From: Burkholderia cepacia
GTDB lineage: Bacteria > Pseudomonadota > Gammaproteobacteria > Burkholderiales > Burkholderiaceae
Reading direction: 5' to 3'
Length of the DNA: 64,000 bases
Assembly (NCBI RefSeq): GCF_029962485.1
Contig: NZ_CP073637.1
Location: forward strand, 2,914,001 to 2,978,000
Positions 26,777 to 35,954 of the stretch are shown here, piece after piece. The notes beneath the pieces are model-generated. The model worked only from the letters and a program-made list of their open reading frames with translations. It made no database searches and was not told where the DNA came from. Every line of letters begins with the position of its first letter. Positions within the stretch are counted from its first letter, which is position 1. A program made the translations under genes and the position numbers.

Positions 26777-29700
26777 TGTCCCTTGTTGCCTTCGTCGCCG
26801 TTGCCCGGCTTCTCTTCGTGGTGCGAGTGCTCCTGAGCCAGGCGCAGCGCCTCGTCGACGTCTTCCTTCTCGCCGCTGAAGATCGCACGGATCTTCACGA
26901 AGAACATCGGGATCATGAAGATCGCGAGGAACGTCGCCGTGATCATCCCGCCGATCACGCCCGTACCGATCGCGTGCTGGCTGGCCGAACCCGCGCCGTT
27001 GCTGATCGCGAGCGGCATCACGCCGAGAATGAACGCGAGCGACGTCATCAGAATAGGACGCAGCCGCAGGCGCGCCGCTTCCAGCGCGGCCTCGATCGGC
27101 CCCATCTTCTCCGTCACCTGCAGTTCGCGCGCGAACTCGACGATCAGAATCGCGTTCTTCGCGGACAAGCCCACGGTAGTCAGCAGGCCGACCTGGAAGA
27201 ACACGTCGTTTTCCAGACCGCGCATCGTCGCCGCAAGCAGTGCGCCGATCACGCCGAGCGGCACCACCATGATCACCGAGAACGGGATCGACCAGCTTTC
27301 ATACAGTGCCGCGAGACACAGGAACACGACGAGGATCGAGATCGCGTACAGGATCGGCGCCTGCGAACCGGACTGGATTTCCTGGAACGACAGGCCCGTC
27401 CACGAATAGCCGATACCGACCGGCAGCTTCTTCGCGAGCGTTTCCATCGCGGCCATCGCCTGACCGGTCGACTTGCCCGGTGCGGCCTGACCCTGGATTT
27501 CCATCGCCGACACACCGTTGTAGCGCTCGAGCTTCGGCGAACCGTACGTCCAGTGACCGGTCGCGAACGAACTGAACGGCACCATCCCGCCCGACCCGTT
27601 GCGCACGTACCAGATGTTCATGTCTTCCGGCGTCATCCGGAACGGCGCGTCTGCCTGCACGTACACCTTCTTGATCCGGCCGTCGGTGTCGAGGAAGTTG
27701 TTCACGTACTTCGACGCCCACGCGATCGAGAACGTCTGGTCGATCGCATCCGCCGTCACGCCCAGCGCATTCGCCTTCTCGCGGTCGATGTCGACCTTGT
27801 ACTGCGGCGTGTCGTTCAGGCCGTTCGGACGCACGCCCTGCAGCGTCGGATCCTTCGAAGCCATCCCGAGCAGCTGGTTACGCGCGGCCATCAGCGCATC
27901 GTGACCCAGACCGGCGTTGTCCGTCAGCTCGAAGTCGAAGCCGGCGGCCGTACCGAGTTCAGGAATCGACGGCGGGTTGAACGGGATCACGATCGCGTCC
28001 TTGTAGCCCGCGTAACGCCCGAACATCCGGCCGATCAGCGCCTGGACCTTCTGGTTCGCGTGCTGACGCTGCGAGTAATCCTTCAGGCGCACGAACACGA
28101 GACCGGAGTTCTGGCCGCGGCCCGCGAAGCTGAAGCCGTTGACCGTGAACGCGGACTCGACGATTTCCTTCTCGTCCTTCAACAGGTAGTCGGAAATGTT
28201 CGCAAGCGTCTTCGCGGTCGTTTCCTGCGTCGAACCCGACGGCGTCTGCACGATCACGAACATCAGGCCCTGGTCTTCATCGGGCAGGAACGACTTCGGC
28301 AGGCGCACGAACAGCAGCCCGACCGCGACGATCACGACCAGATAGATGATGAGCCAGCGGCCCGAGCGCTTGATCACGTGGTGCACGCCGACGTGATACT
28401 TGTCGCGGCTGTTGTTGAACGTGCGGTTGAACCAGCCGAAGAAGCCCTTCTTCTCTTCGTGATGCCCTTGCGGGATCGGCTTCAGGATCGTCGCGCACAG
28501 CGCCGGCGTCAGAATCAACGCGACGAGCACCGACAGCACCATCGCCGACACGATCGTCAGCGAGAACTGACGATAAATTGCGCCGACCGAGCCGCCCGAG
28601 AACGCCACCGGCACGAACACCGCCGACAGCACGAGCGCCACGCCGACGAGTGCGCCGGTGATCTGGCCCATCGCCTTGCGGGTCGCCTCCTTCGGAGACA
28701 GCCCCTCTTCCGCCATCACGCGCTCGACGTTCTCCACCACCACGATCGCATCGTCGACCAGCAGGCCGATTGCGAGCACGAGGCCGAACATCGACAGCGT
28801 GTTGATCGAGAAGCCCACCATCGACATGACCGCGAACGTACCGAGCAGCACCACCGGCACCGCGATCGTCGGGATGATCGTCGCCCGCAGGTTCTGCAGG
28901 AACAGATACATCACGAGGAACACGAGCACGATACCTTCGAGCAGCGTCTTGACCACTTCCTCGATCGACAGCTTCACGAACGGCGTCGTGTCGTACGGAT
29001 ACTTCACGACGAGGCCGTGCGGGAAGAACGGTGCCAGTTCGTCGATCTTCGCGCGGACGGCCTTCGCGGTGGCGAGGGCGTTCGCGTTGGTCGCGAGCTG
29101 GATACCGAGTGCCGCGGTCGGCTGACCGTTGTACTTCGTGTCGAAGTTGTAGTTTTCGCCGCCGAGGCCGATCTGCGCGACGTCCTTCAGGCGAACCTGC
29201 GAGCCGTCCTGATTGACCTTCAGCAGGATGTTGCCGAACTGCTCGGGCGTCTGCAGCAGCGTCGATTCGGTGATCGTCGCCTGCAGCATCGTGCCCGGCG
29301 TGGCCGGCGTGCCGCCGATCTGGCCGCCCGCGATCTGCACGTTCTGCGCGGTGATCGCCGAGCTGACGTCGACCGGCGTGAGGCCGTAGTTGGTCAGGCG
29401 GTTCGGGTCGAGCCAGATCCGCATCGCGTACTGCGAGCCGAACAGCGTGACGGTACCGACGCCGTTCAACCGGCTGATCGGATCCTTCACGTGCGACGCC
29501 ACGAAGTTCGCGAGGTCGTACTTGTTCATGCTGCCGTCTTCGGAGTTGAAGGCGAGCACCAGCAGGAAGCTGCTGCTCGACTTCGTCACCGACAGACCGA
29601 GCTGCTGCACGACCTGCGGCAGAACCGGCGTCGCGAGCGACAGCTTGTTCTGCACCTGAACCTGCGCGATGTCGGCGTTCGTGCCCGGCGCGAAGGTCAG

Positions 29701-29973
29701 CGTGATCGTCGCGTTGCCCGAGTCGTCACTCGTCGACGACATGTACAGGAAGTTGTCGAGACCGCTCATCTGCTGCTCGATCACCTGCGTCACCGTGTCT
29801 TCCACCGTCTTCGCGGAAGCGCCCGGGTAGTTCGCGGTGATCTGGATCGATGGCGGCGCGATCGTCGGATACTGCGAGATCGGCAGCGTGAAGATCGCCG
29901 CAACCCCGGCCAGCATCAGGATGATGGCGATCACCCACGCGAAGATCGGGCGATCGATAAAAAACTTTGCCAT
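26773..29973 (-). CDS. bpeB: RND multidrug efflux inner-membrane transporter
   Basis: Proton-driven drug exporter of 1066 residues, HAE1 family (AcrB/MexB/BpeB type). Transmembrane helix 1 starts at [18 protein letters not shown]. The proton-relay aspartates are in [18 protein letters not shown] near residue 407 and the relay Lys in [14 protein letters not shown] near residue 940. Porter-domain blocks such as [19 protein letters not shown] are intact, with no truncation. The C-terminal cytoplasmic tail is acidic and His-containing. It lies 15 bp after bpeA and overlaps oprB. In Burkholderia this pump class exports aminoglycosides, macrolides, quinolones or acyl-homoserine lactones depending on the species. 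Confidence 0.95.
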   Translation of the reverse strand: MAKFFIDRPIFAWVIAIILMLAGVAAIFTLPISQYPTIAPPSIQITANYPGASAKTVEDTVTQVIEQQMSGLDNFLYMSSTSDDSGNATITLTFAPGTNADIAQVQVQNKLSLATPVLPQVVQQLGLSVTKSSSSFLLVLAFNSEDGSMNKYDLANFVASHVKDPISRLNGVGTVTLFGSQYAMRIWLDPNRLTNYGLTPVDVSSAITAQNVQIAGGQIGGTPATPGTMLQATITESTLLQTPEQFGNILLKVNQDGSQVRLKDVAQIGLGGENYNFDTKYNGQPTAALGIQLATNANALATAKAVRAKIDELAPFFPHGLVVKYPYDTTPFVKLSIEEVVKTLLEGIVLVFLVMYLFLQNLRATIIPTIAVPVVLLGTFAVMSMVGFSINTLSMFGLVLAIGLLVDDAIVVVENVERVMAEEGLSPKEATRKAMGQITGALVGVALVLSAVFVPVAFSGGSVGAIYRQFSLTIVSAMVLSVLVALILTPALCATILKPIPQGHHEEKKGFFGWFNRTFNNSRDKYHVGVHHVIKRSGRWLIIYLVVIVAVGLLFVRLPKSFLPDEDQGLMFVIVQTPSGSTQETTAKTLANISDYLLKDEKEIVESAFTVNGFSFAGRGQNSGLVFVRLKDYSQRQHANQKVQALIGRMFGRYAGYKDAIVIPFNPPSIPELGTAAGFDFELTDNAGLGHDALMAARNQLLGMASKDPTLQGVRPNGLNDTPQYKVDIDREKANALGVTADAIDQTFSIAWASKYVNNFLDTDGRIKKVYVQADAPFRMTPEDMNIWYVRNGSGGMVPFSSFATGHWTYGSPKLERYNGVSAMEIQGQAAPGKSTGQAMAAMETLAKKLPVGIGYSWTGLSFQEIQSGSQAPILYAISILVVFLCLAALYESWSIPFSVIMVVPLGVIGALLAATMRGLENDVFFQVGLLTTVGLSAKNAILIVEFARELQVTEKMGPIEAALEAARLRLRPILMTSLAFILGVMPLAISNGAGSASQHAIGTGVIGGMITATFLAIFMIPMFFVKIRAIFSGEKEDVDEALRLAQEHSHHEEKPGNGDEGNKGQ

Positions 29974-29988
29974 GAAACAGGCTCCCTG

Positions 29989-31263
29989 TTATTGCGCGCT
30001 CGAGGCAGCGGCAGCACTCGCCGGCGCGGCGCCCGATGCGGCGGCACCGGTTGCAGCAGCGGCGCCGGAACCGGCGGCAGCCGGCGCGGCGGAGGCAGCA
30101 GCGCCCGACGCGGCATCGGCCGCCGGTGCGAGCTGGGCGGGGACCGTCTTCACGGTCGCACCCGGACGCACCTTGTCGACGCCCTGAACGATCACGTGAT
30201 CGCCCGCTTGCAGACCGCCTTCGACGACCCAGTTCGGGCCCTGCATGCCGGACGTCTTCAGCGGACGCGGCTCGACCTTGTTGCTGGCGTTCACGACCAT
30301 CGCGACCGCCTGGCCCTTCTGGTCATGCGTGACGCCGATCTGCGGCACCAGGAACGCGTTCTCGTTCACGCCTTCCTCGATCCGTGCGCGCACGAACATC
30401 CCCGGCAGCAGCACGCGGCCCGGGTTCGGGAAGACCGCACGGATCGTCACCGAGCCGGTGGTCTGGTCGACCGTCACGTCCGAGAACTGCAGCTTGCCCG
30501 CTTCCGAATACGTCTTGCCGTCTTCGAGGATCAGCGACACCTTCGCCGCGCCCGGGCCGCTCGTCTTCAGACGGCCGCTCTGCACGTCCTGGCGCAGCTT
30601 CAGCCCTTCGAGGCTCGACTGCGTGAGGTCGACGTACACCGGATCGAGCTGCTGCACGGTCGACATCAGCGTCGCCTGGCTCGCCTGCACGTAGGCGCCC
30701 GGCGTCACTTGCGAGATGCCGACGCGGCCCGTGATCGGCGACACGACATCCGTATAGCCGAGGTTGATCTGCGCGGTGTCGACCGCTGCCTTGCCGGCCG
30801 CGACGTCCGCGGCGGCCTGCCCTTGCGTGGCCACTGCGTTGTCGTAGTCCTGCTTGCTGACCGCGTTCGCGGCGACCAGCACCTTGTAGCGCGCGACCAG
30901 TGCGTTCTGCGTGACGAGGTTCGCCTGCGCCTTCGCGAGCGTCGCCTTCGCGCTGTTCAGCGCGGCGACGTACGGTGCGGGGTCGATCTTGTACAGACGC
31001 TGGCCAGCCTTGACGTCGGTGCCTTCGGTGAATTCACGACGCAGCACGATGCCGTCGACCCGCGCGCGGACCTGCGCGACGAGGAATGCGCTGGTGCGGC
31101 CCGGCAGGTCGGTGAAGACCGGTACGGCTTGCGGTTGGACGGTGACGACGCCGACTTCCGGCGTTTGCGGCGGCGGTGCCGATTCTTTTTTCCCGCACGC
31201 GGCCAGGAAAACGGCGGCCGTCGCGACAGTGATTAAGCGGTATGGAACCCGTTCGACGCGCAT
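29989..31263 (-). CDS. bpeA: RND efflux periplasmic adaptor lipoprotein
   Basis: Membrane fusion protein of 424 residues linking the inner-membrane pump to the outer-membrane channel. The lipoprotein signal ends LAAC (Cys near residue 23), followed by the barrel-sandwich hybrid start VRARVDGIVLRREFTEGTDVKAGQRLYKIDP, the alpha-hairpin (about 90-170), and the beta-barrel. The C-terminal 60 residues are almost all Ala, Pro, Gly and Ser, an unusual low-complexity extension. ATG 31263 has an AGAGG ribosome site; the longer frame to 31380 lies in promoter sequence. It is the first gene of the operon, divergent from bpeR. Confidence 0.93.
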   Translation of the reverse strand: MRVERVPYRLITVATAAVFLAACGKKESAPPPQTPEVGVVTVQPQAVPVFTDLPGRTSAFLVAQVRARVDGIVLRREFTEGTDVKAGQRLYKIDPAPYVAALNSAKATLAKAQANLVTQNALVARYKVLVAANAVSKQDYDNAVATQGQAAADVAAGKAAVDTAQINLGYTDVVSPITGRVGISQVTPGAYVQASQATLMSTVQQLDPVYVDLTQSSLEGLKLRQDVQSGRLKTSGPGAAKVSLILEDGKTYSEAGKLQFSDVTVDQTTGSVTIRAVFPNPGRVLLPGMFVRARIEEGVNENAFLVPQIGVTHDQKGQAVAMVVNASNKVEPRPLKTSGMQGPNWVVEGGLQAGDHVIVQGVDKVRPGATVKTVPAQLAPAADAASGAAASAAPAAAGSGAAAATGAAASGAAPASAAAASSAQ

Positions 31264-31503
31264 GGAGCGACCTCTGTGTATAACCAATGGAATAAGTGCC
31301 GCACCCGACCGGAGCGCAACACGGATGCGCCTCACGGCGCAGATCGAACACCTGAAATACTGGACTGCTAGATACAGCAAGCGGCACGAAACCTCCGTGC
31401 CGACAGGTTGCCCCGCAACTGCGGACTGGTACTTTGGCGGGAATCAGCAGAGTGGGATATTAACTGATTGCCACTTGGGTCATTCGATCGTAGGGTGGTA
31501 TTG

Positions 31504-31527
31504 TATATACATTCATGAATGTATGTA
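31504..31527. promoter_or_regulatory. AcrR/BpeR-type operator
   Basis: An 18-bp perfect palindrome at 31507-31524 (centre CATTCATGAATG) sits in the 398-bp gap between bpeA and bpeR. The 24 bases 31504-31527 agree at 21 of 24 positions with the Escherichia coli AcrR operator as I recall it. It is about 240 bp from the bpeA start and 135 bp from the bpeR start, suitable for repression of both. The rest of the gap shows no gene. Confidence 0.75.
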
Positions 31528-31661
31528 AAAAGCCGGTTTGTGCCCAGCCGGCTGTCCAGTCTTACGAATTGTTACCAGTCGCAAGCATAGCCCGTCTGAA
31601 TGACGGCTGCGAGGGTTGCAGACCCTATATTCACCTACGATCGATCCAATCAGGCCTGCAC

Positions 31662-32303
31662 ATGGTCAGACGTACCAAGGAGGAGGCGCTCGAGACGCGC
31701 AACAGCATTCTCGACGCCGCCGAGCACGTGTTCTTCGAGAAAGGCGTGTCGCACACGTCGCTCGCGGACATCGCGCAGCACGCCGGCGTGACGCGCGGCG
31801 CGATCTACTGGCACTTCGCGAATAAAAGCGAGCTGTTCGACGCGATGTTCGACCGCGTGTTTCTGCCGATCGACGAGCTGAAGCGGATGCCGCTCGACGC
31901 GCCGGGCGGCAATCCGCTCGAGAAGATCCGGCAGATCCTGATCTGGTGCCTGCTCGGCGTGCAGCGCGACGCGCAGTTGCGCCGCGTGTTCAGCATCCTG
32001 TTCATGAAGTGCGAATACGTCGCGGACCTGGAACCGCTGCTGCAGCGCAACCGCGCGGGAATGAGCGAGGCGCTCCACGCGATCGACGCCGATCTCGCGG
32101 GCGCCGTGCGGCTCAAGCTGCTGCCCGAGCGGCTCGATACGTGGCGCGCGACGCTGATGCTGCACACACTCGTCAGCGGCTTCGTGCGTGACATGCTGAT
32201 GCTGCCCGACGAGATCGACGCCGAGCAGCATGCGGAAAAGCTCGTCGACGGCTGTTTCGACATGCTGCGCTACAGCCCGGCGATGCTGAAGGACGGCGAC
32301 TGA
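31662..32303 (+). CDS. bpeR: TetR family repressor of the efflux operon
   Basis: Ligand-responsive repressor of 213 residues, AcrR/TtgR/BpeR type. The TetR HTH is at about residues 10-58 (TRNSILDAAEHVFFEKGVSHTSLADIAQHAGVTRGAIYWHF, the canonical family block). The remaining helices form the drug-binding domain with ILFMKCEYVADLEP near residue 110. ATG 31662 begins with MVRRTKEEALETR, the usual AcrR-like start; upstream in-frame codons belong to the promoter. It is divergent from bpeAB-oprB and an AcrR-like palindrome lies between them. Confidence 0.93.
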   Translation: MVRRTKEEALETRNSILDAAEHVFFEKGVSHTSLADIAQHAGVTRGAIYWHFANKSELFDAMFDRVFLPIDELKRMPLDAPGGNPLEKIRQILIWCLLGVQRDAQLRRVFSILFMKCEYVADLEPLLQRNRAGMSEALHAIDADLAGAVRLKLLPERLDTWRATLMLHTLVSGFVRDMLMLPDEIDAEQHAEKLVDGCFDMLRYSPAMLKDGD

Positions 32304-32346
32304 CGACGCAGCGGTCGCGGCGCTCGCCCCGCCCCCTGCCGCCGCT

Positions 32347-33018
32347 TCAGGCCGCCTTCGCGCGCTGCGCGCGGGCCCGCCGGTTCGACGCGGCCACCGA
32401 ATCGCGCGCCGGCACCGGTGCGCCGGCCAGACCCGCGATCCACGCATCGGTCGACATCACGGCCGCGAAATTCGACTGGAACACCACCGTGTACGCACGG
32501 TGAATCTCTTCGGCGCTCGCCGCGCCCGCTTCGTTCTCGTACGGCAGCGCGCCCGTCGCGTCGTCCAGGTATTCGACCTTCAGCCCCGCATGCGCCGCGT
32601 GATAGACCGTCGCCGCATTGCAGTTGTGCGTCATGTAGCCGGCCACCGCGAGCGTGTCGATTCCGTGCGCATCGAGCCACGCGGCGAGATCGGTGCCGGC
32701 GAACGAACTCGCCTGCGTCTTCTCGATCAGGTGCGCGTACGGCCGGCTCGCGACCACCGCGTGCAGCGCGACGCCGTCGGAGCCAGGCGCGAAGATCGGC
32801 GCGCCGGCCGGTGCGAGGTGCTGGACCACGATCACGGGCACGCCGGCCGCATGCGCGGCGTCGATCGCGCGGCCGATGTTCGCGAGCGACACGTCGAGCG
32901 GCGGATACTCGATCGGCAGGTTGCCCGTCACGTATTCGTTCTGGACGTCGATCACGATCAGCGCACGGCGGGCAGCAGGATGGGAAACGGAAGACGGGAC
33001 GGCGTTCGAATTCGACAT
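32347..33018 (-). CDS. Isochorismatase-family cysteine hydrolase
   Basis: Cytosolic hydrolase of 223 residues in the isochorismatase/nicotinamidase superfamily. The catalytic triad is visible: Asp in ALIVIDVQNEY near residue 26, Lys in EKTQASSF near residue 100, and Cys in YMTHNCNAATVYHA near residue 133, so it acts on an amide or similar bond rather than as the Cys-lacking isochorismatase. ATG 33018 has an AGGAG ribosome site. It is divergent from the GATase1-AraC regulator at 33171 with three TCGGGCC half-sites in between, so that regulator probably controls it. The substrate is not recognisable from sequence. Confidence 0.85.
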   Translation of the reverse strand: MSNSNAVPSSVSHPAARRALIVIDVQNEYVTGNLPIEYPPLDVSLANIGRAIDAAHAAGVPVIVVQHLAPAGAPIFAPGSDGVALHAVVASRPYAHLIEKTQASSFAGTDLAAWLDAHGIDTLAVAGYMTHNCNAATVYHAAHAGLKVEYLDDATGALPYENEAGAASAEEIHRAYTVVFQSNFAAVMSTDAWIAGLAGAPVPARDSVAASNRRARAQRAKAA

Positions 33019-33088
33019 GACGGGCTCCTGGTCCGGGGGCGCGGCCCCGCCCCGGTACGGGGCGGCCAGCGGCGCGATGCGATGCATT

Positions 33089-33150
33089 GTCGGGCCGCGT
33101 CGTTCACGCGGACAGTGGCCCGATAGCCATTCTTCGATAAAATCGGGCCA
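33089..33150. promoter_or_regulatory. Candidate AraC-type operator half-sites
   Basis: TGGCCCGAT (33116-33124) and ATCGGGCCA (33142-33150) form a perfect 9-bp dyad with a 17-bp centre; a third copy of TCGGGCC lies at 33090-33096. They fill the 152-bp gap between the hydrolase and regulator genes. Binding by the regulator is inferred. Confidence 0.55.
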
Positions 33151-33170
33151 TCACCATCCCGGAGCCCGTC

Positions 33171-34175
33171 ATGGCCGCTGCCGCGTTGCCCGCCCCGCCC
33201 GTTCCGACCGTCGTCGCCGTGATCGCATACGACGGCATCAGCCCGTTCCACCTGTCGGTACCGTCCGTCGTGTTCGGCAAGGAACGCGACGCGGCCACGT
33301 CGCCCGCGTTCGAGTTTCGCGTCTGCTCGGCGGAGCGCGGCCCGCTCGCGACGACGGGCGGCTTCACGATCACTGCGCCATACGGGCTCGATGCGCTCGA
33401 CGATGCGGACATCGTGATCGTGCCGGCGTGGCGCGACCCGGACGAGGCGCCGCCCGACGAACTGCTCGACGCGGTCCGCGCGGTCGCCGCGCGCGGTGCG
33501 CAGCTCGTCGGCCTGTGCCTCGGCGCGTACGTGCTCGCCGCGGCTGGCCTGCTCGATGGTCGCCCGGCCACCACGCACTGGGCGTGGGCCGACGATTTCG
33601 CGCAACGCTTTCCGCGCGTGAAGGTCGATCCCGACGTGCTGTACGTCGACGACGGCAACCTGATGACGTCGGCCGGCACGGCCGCGGGGCTCGACTGCTG
33701 CCTGCACGTGGTGCGGCGGCGCTTCGGCTCGGACGCCGCGAACCAGATCGCGCGCCGCCTCGTGATCCCACCGCACCGTCAGGGCGGCCAGGCCCAGTAC
33801 GTGCCGCAACCGGTCGCCGCGCACCCGCGCGATGCGCGGCTCGCGGGCCTGCTCGACTGGGTGCGCGCGCACCTCGACGCCGCGCACAACGTGGATTCGC
33901 TCGCCGAACGCGTGCTGATGAGCCGGCGCACGTTCACGCGCCACTTCCGGCAGGCGACGGGCACGACCGTCACCGCATGGCTGCAGGCCGAGCGGCTCGC
34001 ACGCGCGCAACACCTGCTGGAAACCACCGGGCAATCGATCGACGCGATCGCGCAGGCAGCCGGCTACGGGTCGAGCGTGTCGCTGCGCCAGCATTTCGCG
34101 GGCGCGCTCGGCACGTCGCCGTCTGCGTATCGAAGGGAATTTCGCGGCGCCGGAGCCGGCGCCGACGCGGCGTAA
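33171..34175 (+). CDS. GlxA/FtrA-type transcriptional regulator (DJ-1/PfpI + AraC)
   Basis: Regulator of 334 residues. Residues about 12-185 form a DJ-1/PfpI (class I glutamine amidotransferase-like) domain with the nucleophile-elbow Cys in LVGLCLGAYVLAAAG near residue 117. Residues about 225-325 form an AraC-type double HTH (ERVLMSRRTFTRHFRQATG and AGYGSSVSLRQHFAGALGTSPSAYRR). Such proteins (GlxA, FtrA, ArgR, GbdR relatives) usually sense amines or amino-acid-like metabolites. It faces the cysteine hydrolase gene, the likely target. ATG 33171 is the only sensible start. The ligand is unknown. Confidence 0.88.
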   Translation: MAAAALPAPPVPTVVAVIAYDGISPFHLSVPSVVFGKERDAATSPAFEFRVCSAERGPLATTGGFTITAPYGLDALDDADIVIVPAWRDPDEAPPDELLDAVRAVAARGAQLVGLCLGAYVLAAAGLLDGRPATTHWAWADDFAQRFPRVKVDPDVLYVDDGNLMTSAGTAAGLDCCLHVVRRRFGSDAANQIARRLVIPPHRQGGQAQYVPQPVAAHPRDARLAGLLDWVRAHLDAAHNVDSLAERVLMSRRTFTRHFRQATGTTVTAWLQAERLARAQHLLETTGQSIDAIAQAAGYGSSVSLRQHFAGALGTSPSAYRREFRGAGAGADAA

Positions 34176-34185
34176 CGCCGGCCGC

Positions 34186-34890
34186 TCAGCCGCCGTTGAT
34201 CCAGCGTGCCGCGTAAAGCAGCAGCGCGACGAATACGATCATCGCCGCCCATGCCCAGACCGGCACCGTGCCCGAACCGCGATGCGGGAGCGCGCTGGCG
34301 GCGCGCCCGGTCAGCGCGTCGCCCAGATGCGGCGGCAGCGCACGCTTCGTGGCCATCAGCGATGCAGGGCGCAGGAACACATGCTGGCGGCGCTGTGCGG
34401 CCGAGCGCGCGCGATTCGGCGCAAGGCCATGCTTCGCCTGCACGACCGCGCAGAACTCGCGGAAGAAATCGTCGGTCCAGTCGCGCAGCGCGTTGTCGAT
34501 CTGCCGTCCCGGCAGCTCGGCGAGCGGCCCGCTCGCCGTCGCCCAGACCACGTAATCGATGCGCGTGGCGTTCGCGTCGTCATCCGGCATCAGCACGAGT
34601 TCGACCTGGCCGCGCAGCGCGCCGAGGCCGTCGGCGCGTGCCTTGAAGTTGAGCACGCGGCGCGGCTGCCCTTCCGCGTCGCCCTGCTCGGCCGCCGCAT
34701 GTACGCGCACGTCGTAGCGCGCACGCAGCGGGCCGAGCGGTACCGTGATCGTCAGCGCGAACTCGCCGTGTGCGAGCTTCACGAACGATTCGCAATGGTC
34801 GAAGCTCGCCCGCAGCAACGCGAGATCCTCGAACGCCTCCCGCACGACAGGCGGCGCGAGCGCAACGCGTAACGTGTCGTTCAGTTCCAT
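34186..34890 (-). CDS. CoxG-like SRPBCC protein with C-terminal membrane anchor
   Basis: A 234-residue protein. Residues about 1-145 match the CoxG/SRPBCC fold: MELNDTLRVALAPPVVREAFEDLALLRASFDHCESF, then the turns GLGALRGQVELVLMPDDDANATRIDYVV and ASGPLAELPGRQIDNALRDWTDDFF. After a linker, the C-terminus ends in a single hydrophobic helix (VWAWAAMIVFVALLLYAARW), an inner-membrane tail anchor. CoxG recruits CO-dehydrogenase maturation factors to the membrane, but no cox structural genes are in this window. It converges with the regulator at 33171, 10 bp apart. ATG 34890 has a GGGAGG ribosome site. Confidence 0.8.
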   Translation of the reverse strand: MELNDTLRVALAPPVVREAFEDLALLRASFDHCESFVKLAHGEFALTITVPLGPLRARYDVRVHAAAEQGDAEGQPRRVLNFKARADGLGALRGQVELVLMPDDDANATRIDYVVWATASGPLAELPGRQIDNALRDWTDDFFREFCAVVQAKHGLAPNRARSAAQRRQHVFLRPASLMATKRALPPHLGDALTGRAASALPHRGSGTVPVWAWAAMIVFVALLLYAARWINGG

Positions 34891-34918
34891 GACGCCTCCC
34901 CGGTGAACACGCGCCGCA

Positions 34919-35278
34919 TCAGGACGTCTCGACGAGACTGTCGACCCGTGCGACATCGAAGGCGACATAGTGCGCAAGCACGGACGCCGCCTCCTTCGGT
35001 TCCTCGTAACTCCATGCGGCGTTCTCGATCACGCCGTCTTCCGTCTGCAAGTCGAAATGCACTGCCTGCCCCCTGAACGGGCACGCGCTCGTGAAATCCG
35101 ACTTCACGAGCCGGCGCATGTTGACGTCACCGCGCGGCAGGTAATGGATGTCCGGCAGTCCCGTTTCGCGCACGGTCAATGCCCGGTGCGAATCGGCGTA
35201 CGTGATGCCGCGATGGATCACGCGCACGCGATGACGGTTCGGCACGATTTCGAGTCGAGGGTCGGCTGCATCGGACAT
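34919..35278 (-). CDS. DUF427 domain protein
   Basis: Small cytosolic protein of 119 residues, a nearly complete DUF427 domain: RVRVIHRGITYADSHRALTVRE, then YLPRGDVNMRRLVKSDFTSACPFRGQAVHFDL and WSYEEPKEAASVLAHYVAF. The Cys in SACPF and the conserved Tyr/Trp pattern are present. The family has no settled function. ATG 35278 has an AGGAG ribosome site. A terminator lies 50 bp upstream, so it is expressed separately from the exported protein at 35414; it may be cotranscribed with the CoxG-like gene 28 bp downstream. Confidence 0.85.
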   Translation of the reverse strand: MSDAADPRLEIVPNRHRVRVIHRGITYADSHRALTVRETGLPDIHYLPRGDVNMRRLVKSDFTSACPFRGQAVHFDLQTEDGVIENAAWSYEEPKEAASVLAHYVAFDVARVDSLVETS

Positions 35279-35327
35279 CGTTTCTCCTTCGGGCGGCCCG
35301 GCAGGCAAACCGGGCGCAGGAAACGAA

Positions 35328-35355
35328 AAAGCCACGGCACGGGTGCCGTGGCTTT
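35328..35355 (-). terminator. Terminator after exported protein gene
   Basis: AAAGCCACGGCAC (35328-35340) is the exact complement of 35343-35355; the inner pairs must open to form a loop. On the - strand a TTTTTCGTTT stretch follows. It separates the gene at 35414 from the DUF427 gene. Confidence 0.75.
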
Positions 35356-35413
35356 CATTATGGGCGAAACTTCGTCCGATTGCGCGACCCGGGCCCGGGC
35401 CGCGCGCGGCGGG

Positions 35414-35851
35414 CTACTGCGCGCTCCACTGGAACGCGGTCTTCGCGCCGCCCTTCGCGCCGACCGTGACGGCGCGCGATTCATCGTTGCCCTGGTACAT
35501 CGCATGCACCGTATAGCGCCCCGGCGGCACCTGCACGAGCATGTACGGCCCGCGTGCGTCGGTTTTCAGCACTTCGGCGCCCTTGCCGTCGACGATCCGC
35601 ACATGGACGTCGGCCAGGAACTCGCCGCCCTTGCCGGTGAAGCGCAGCGCCAGCGGCCATTTCGACTCGTTGCGCTGGAACGCCGTCGATTCGTCCTGCC
35701 CGACGCCGCCGGACACGAAGGTGACGTCGCCCTGCTGGCGTGCGGCGGGCAAGCCGTCCGACTGCGCGTACGCGCCGGTCGCACCGGCTGCGAGGCCGGC
35801 GGCCAACGCCGCGGCGACGGCAAATCGGGACACGTTGCGTAGATATTGCAT
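35414..35851 (-). CDS. Exported carboxypeptidase-regulatory-like domain protein
   Basis: A 145-residue protein with a clear signal peptide (about 1-30, ending GAYA-QS). The mature part has a beta-sandwich of the carboxypeptidase regulatory type: FLADVHVRIVDGKGAEVLKTDARGPYMLVQVPPGRYTVHAMYQG. Such domains occur in periplasmic or surface proteins and can mediate protein contacts. ATG 35851 has a GAGAG ribosome site and gives the signal sequence its normal form. It lies about 100 bp after htrA on the same strand order (htrA ends at 35955 downstream of its own promoter), so it may be read through from htrA. Function is unknown. Confidence 0.75.
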   Translation of the reverse strand: MQYLRNVSRFAVAAALAAGLAAGATGAYAQSDGLPAARQQGDVTFVSGGVGQDESTAFQRNESKWPLALRFTGKGGEFLADVHVRIVDGKGAEVLKTDARGPYMLVQVPPGRYTVHAMYQGNDESRAVTVGAKGGAKTAFQWSAQ

Positions 35852-35954
35852 GGCTCTCTCCTTGGGGTCGGAACACATACGGGGCGCCGCGTCACGCGAT
35901 CGAGCGGCGGCGGCGCCCGCCGCGGCCGGCCTGGCCGGCCGTCGGCCATACCGG

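Noticed and set aside
26683..31236. Very long + strand open frame (about 1500 codons) antisense to bpeA-bpeB
   Set aside because: It is the mirror of strongly biased GC-rich codons in the efflux genes; its translation is rich in Arg and His with no domain, start signal or ribosome site.
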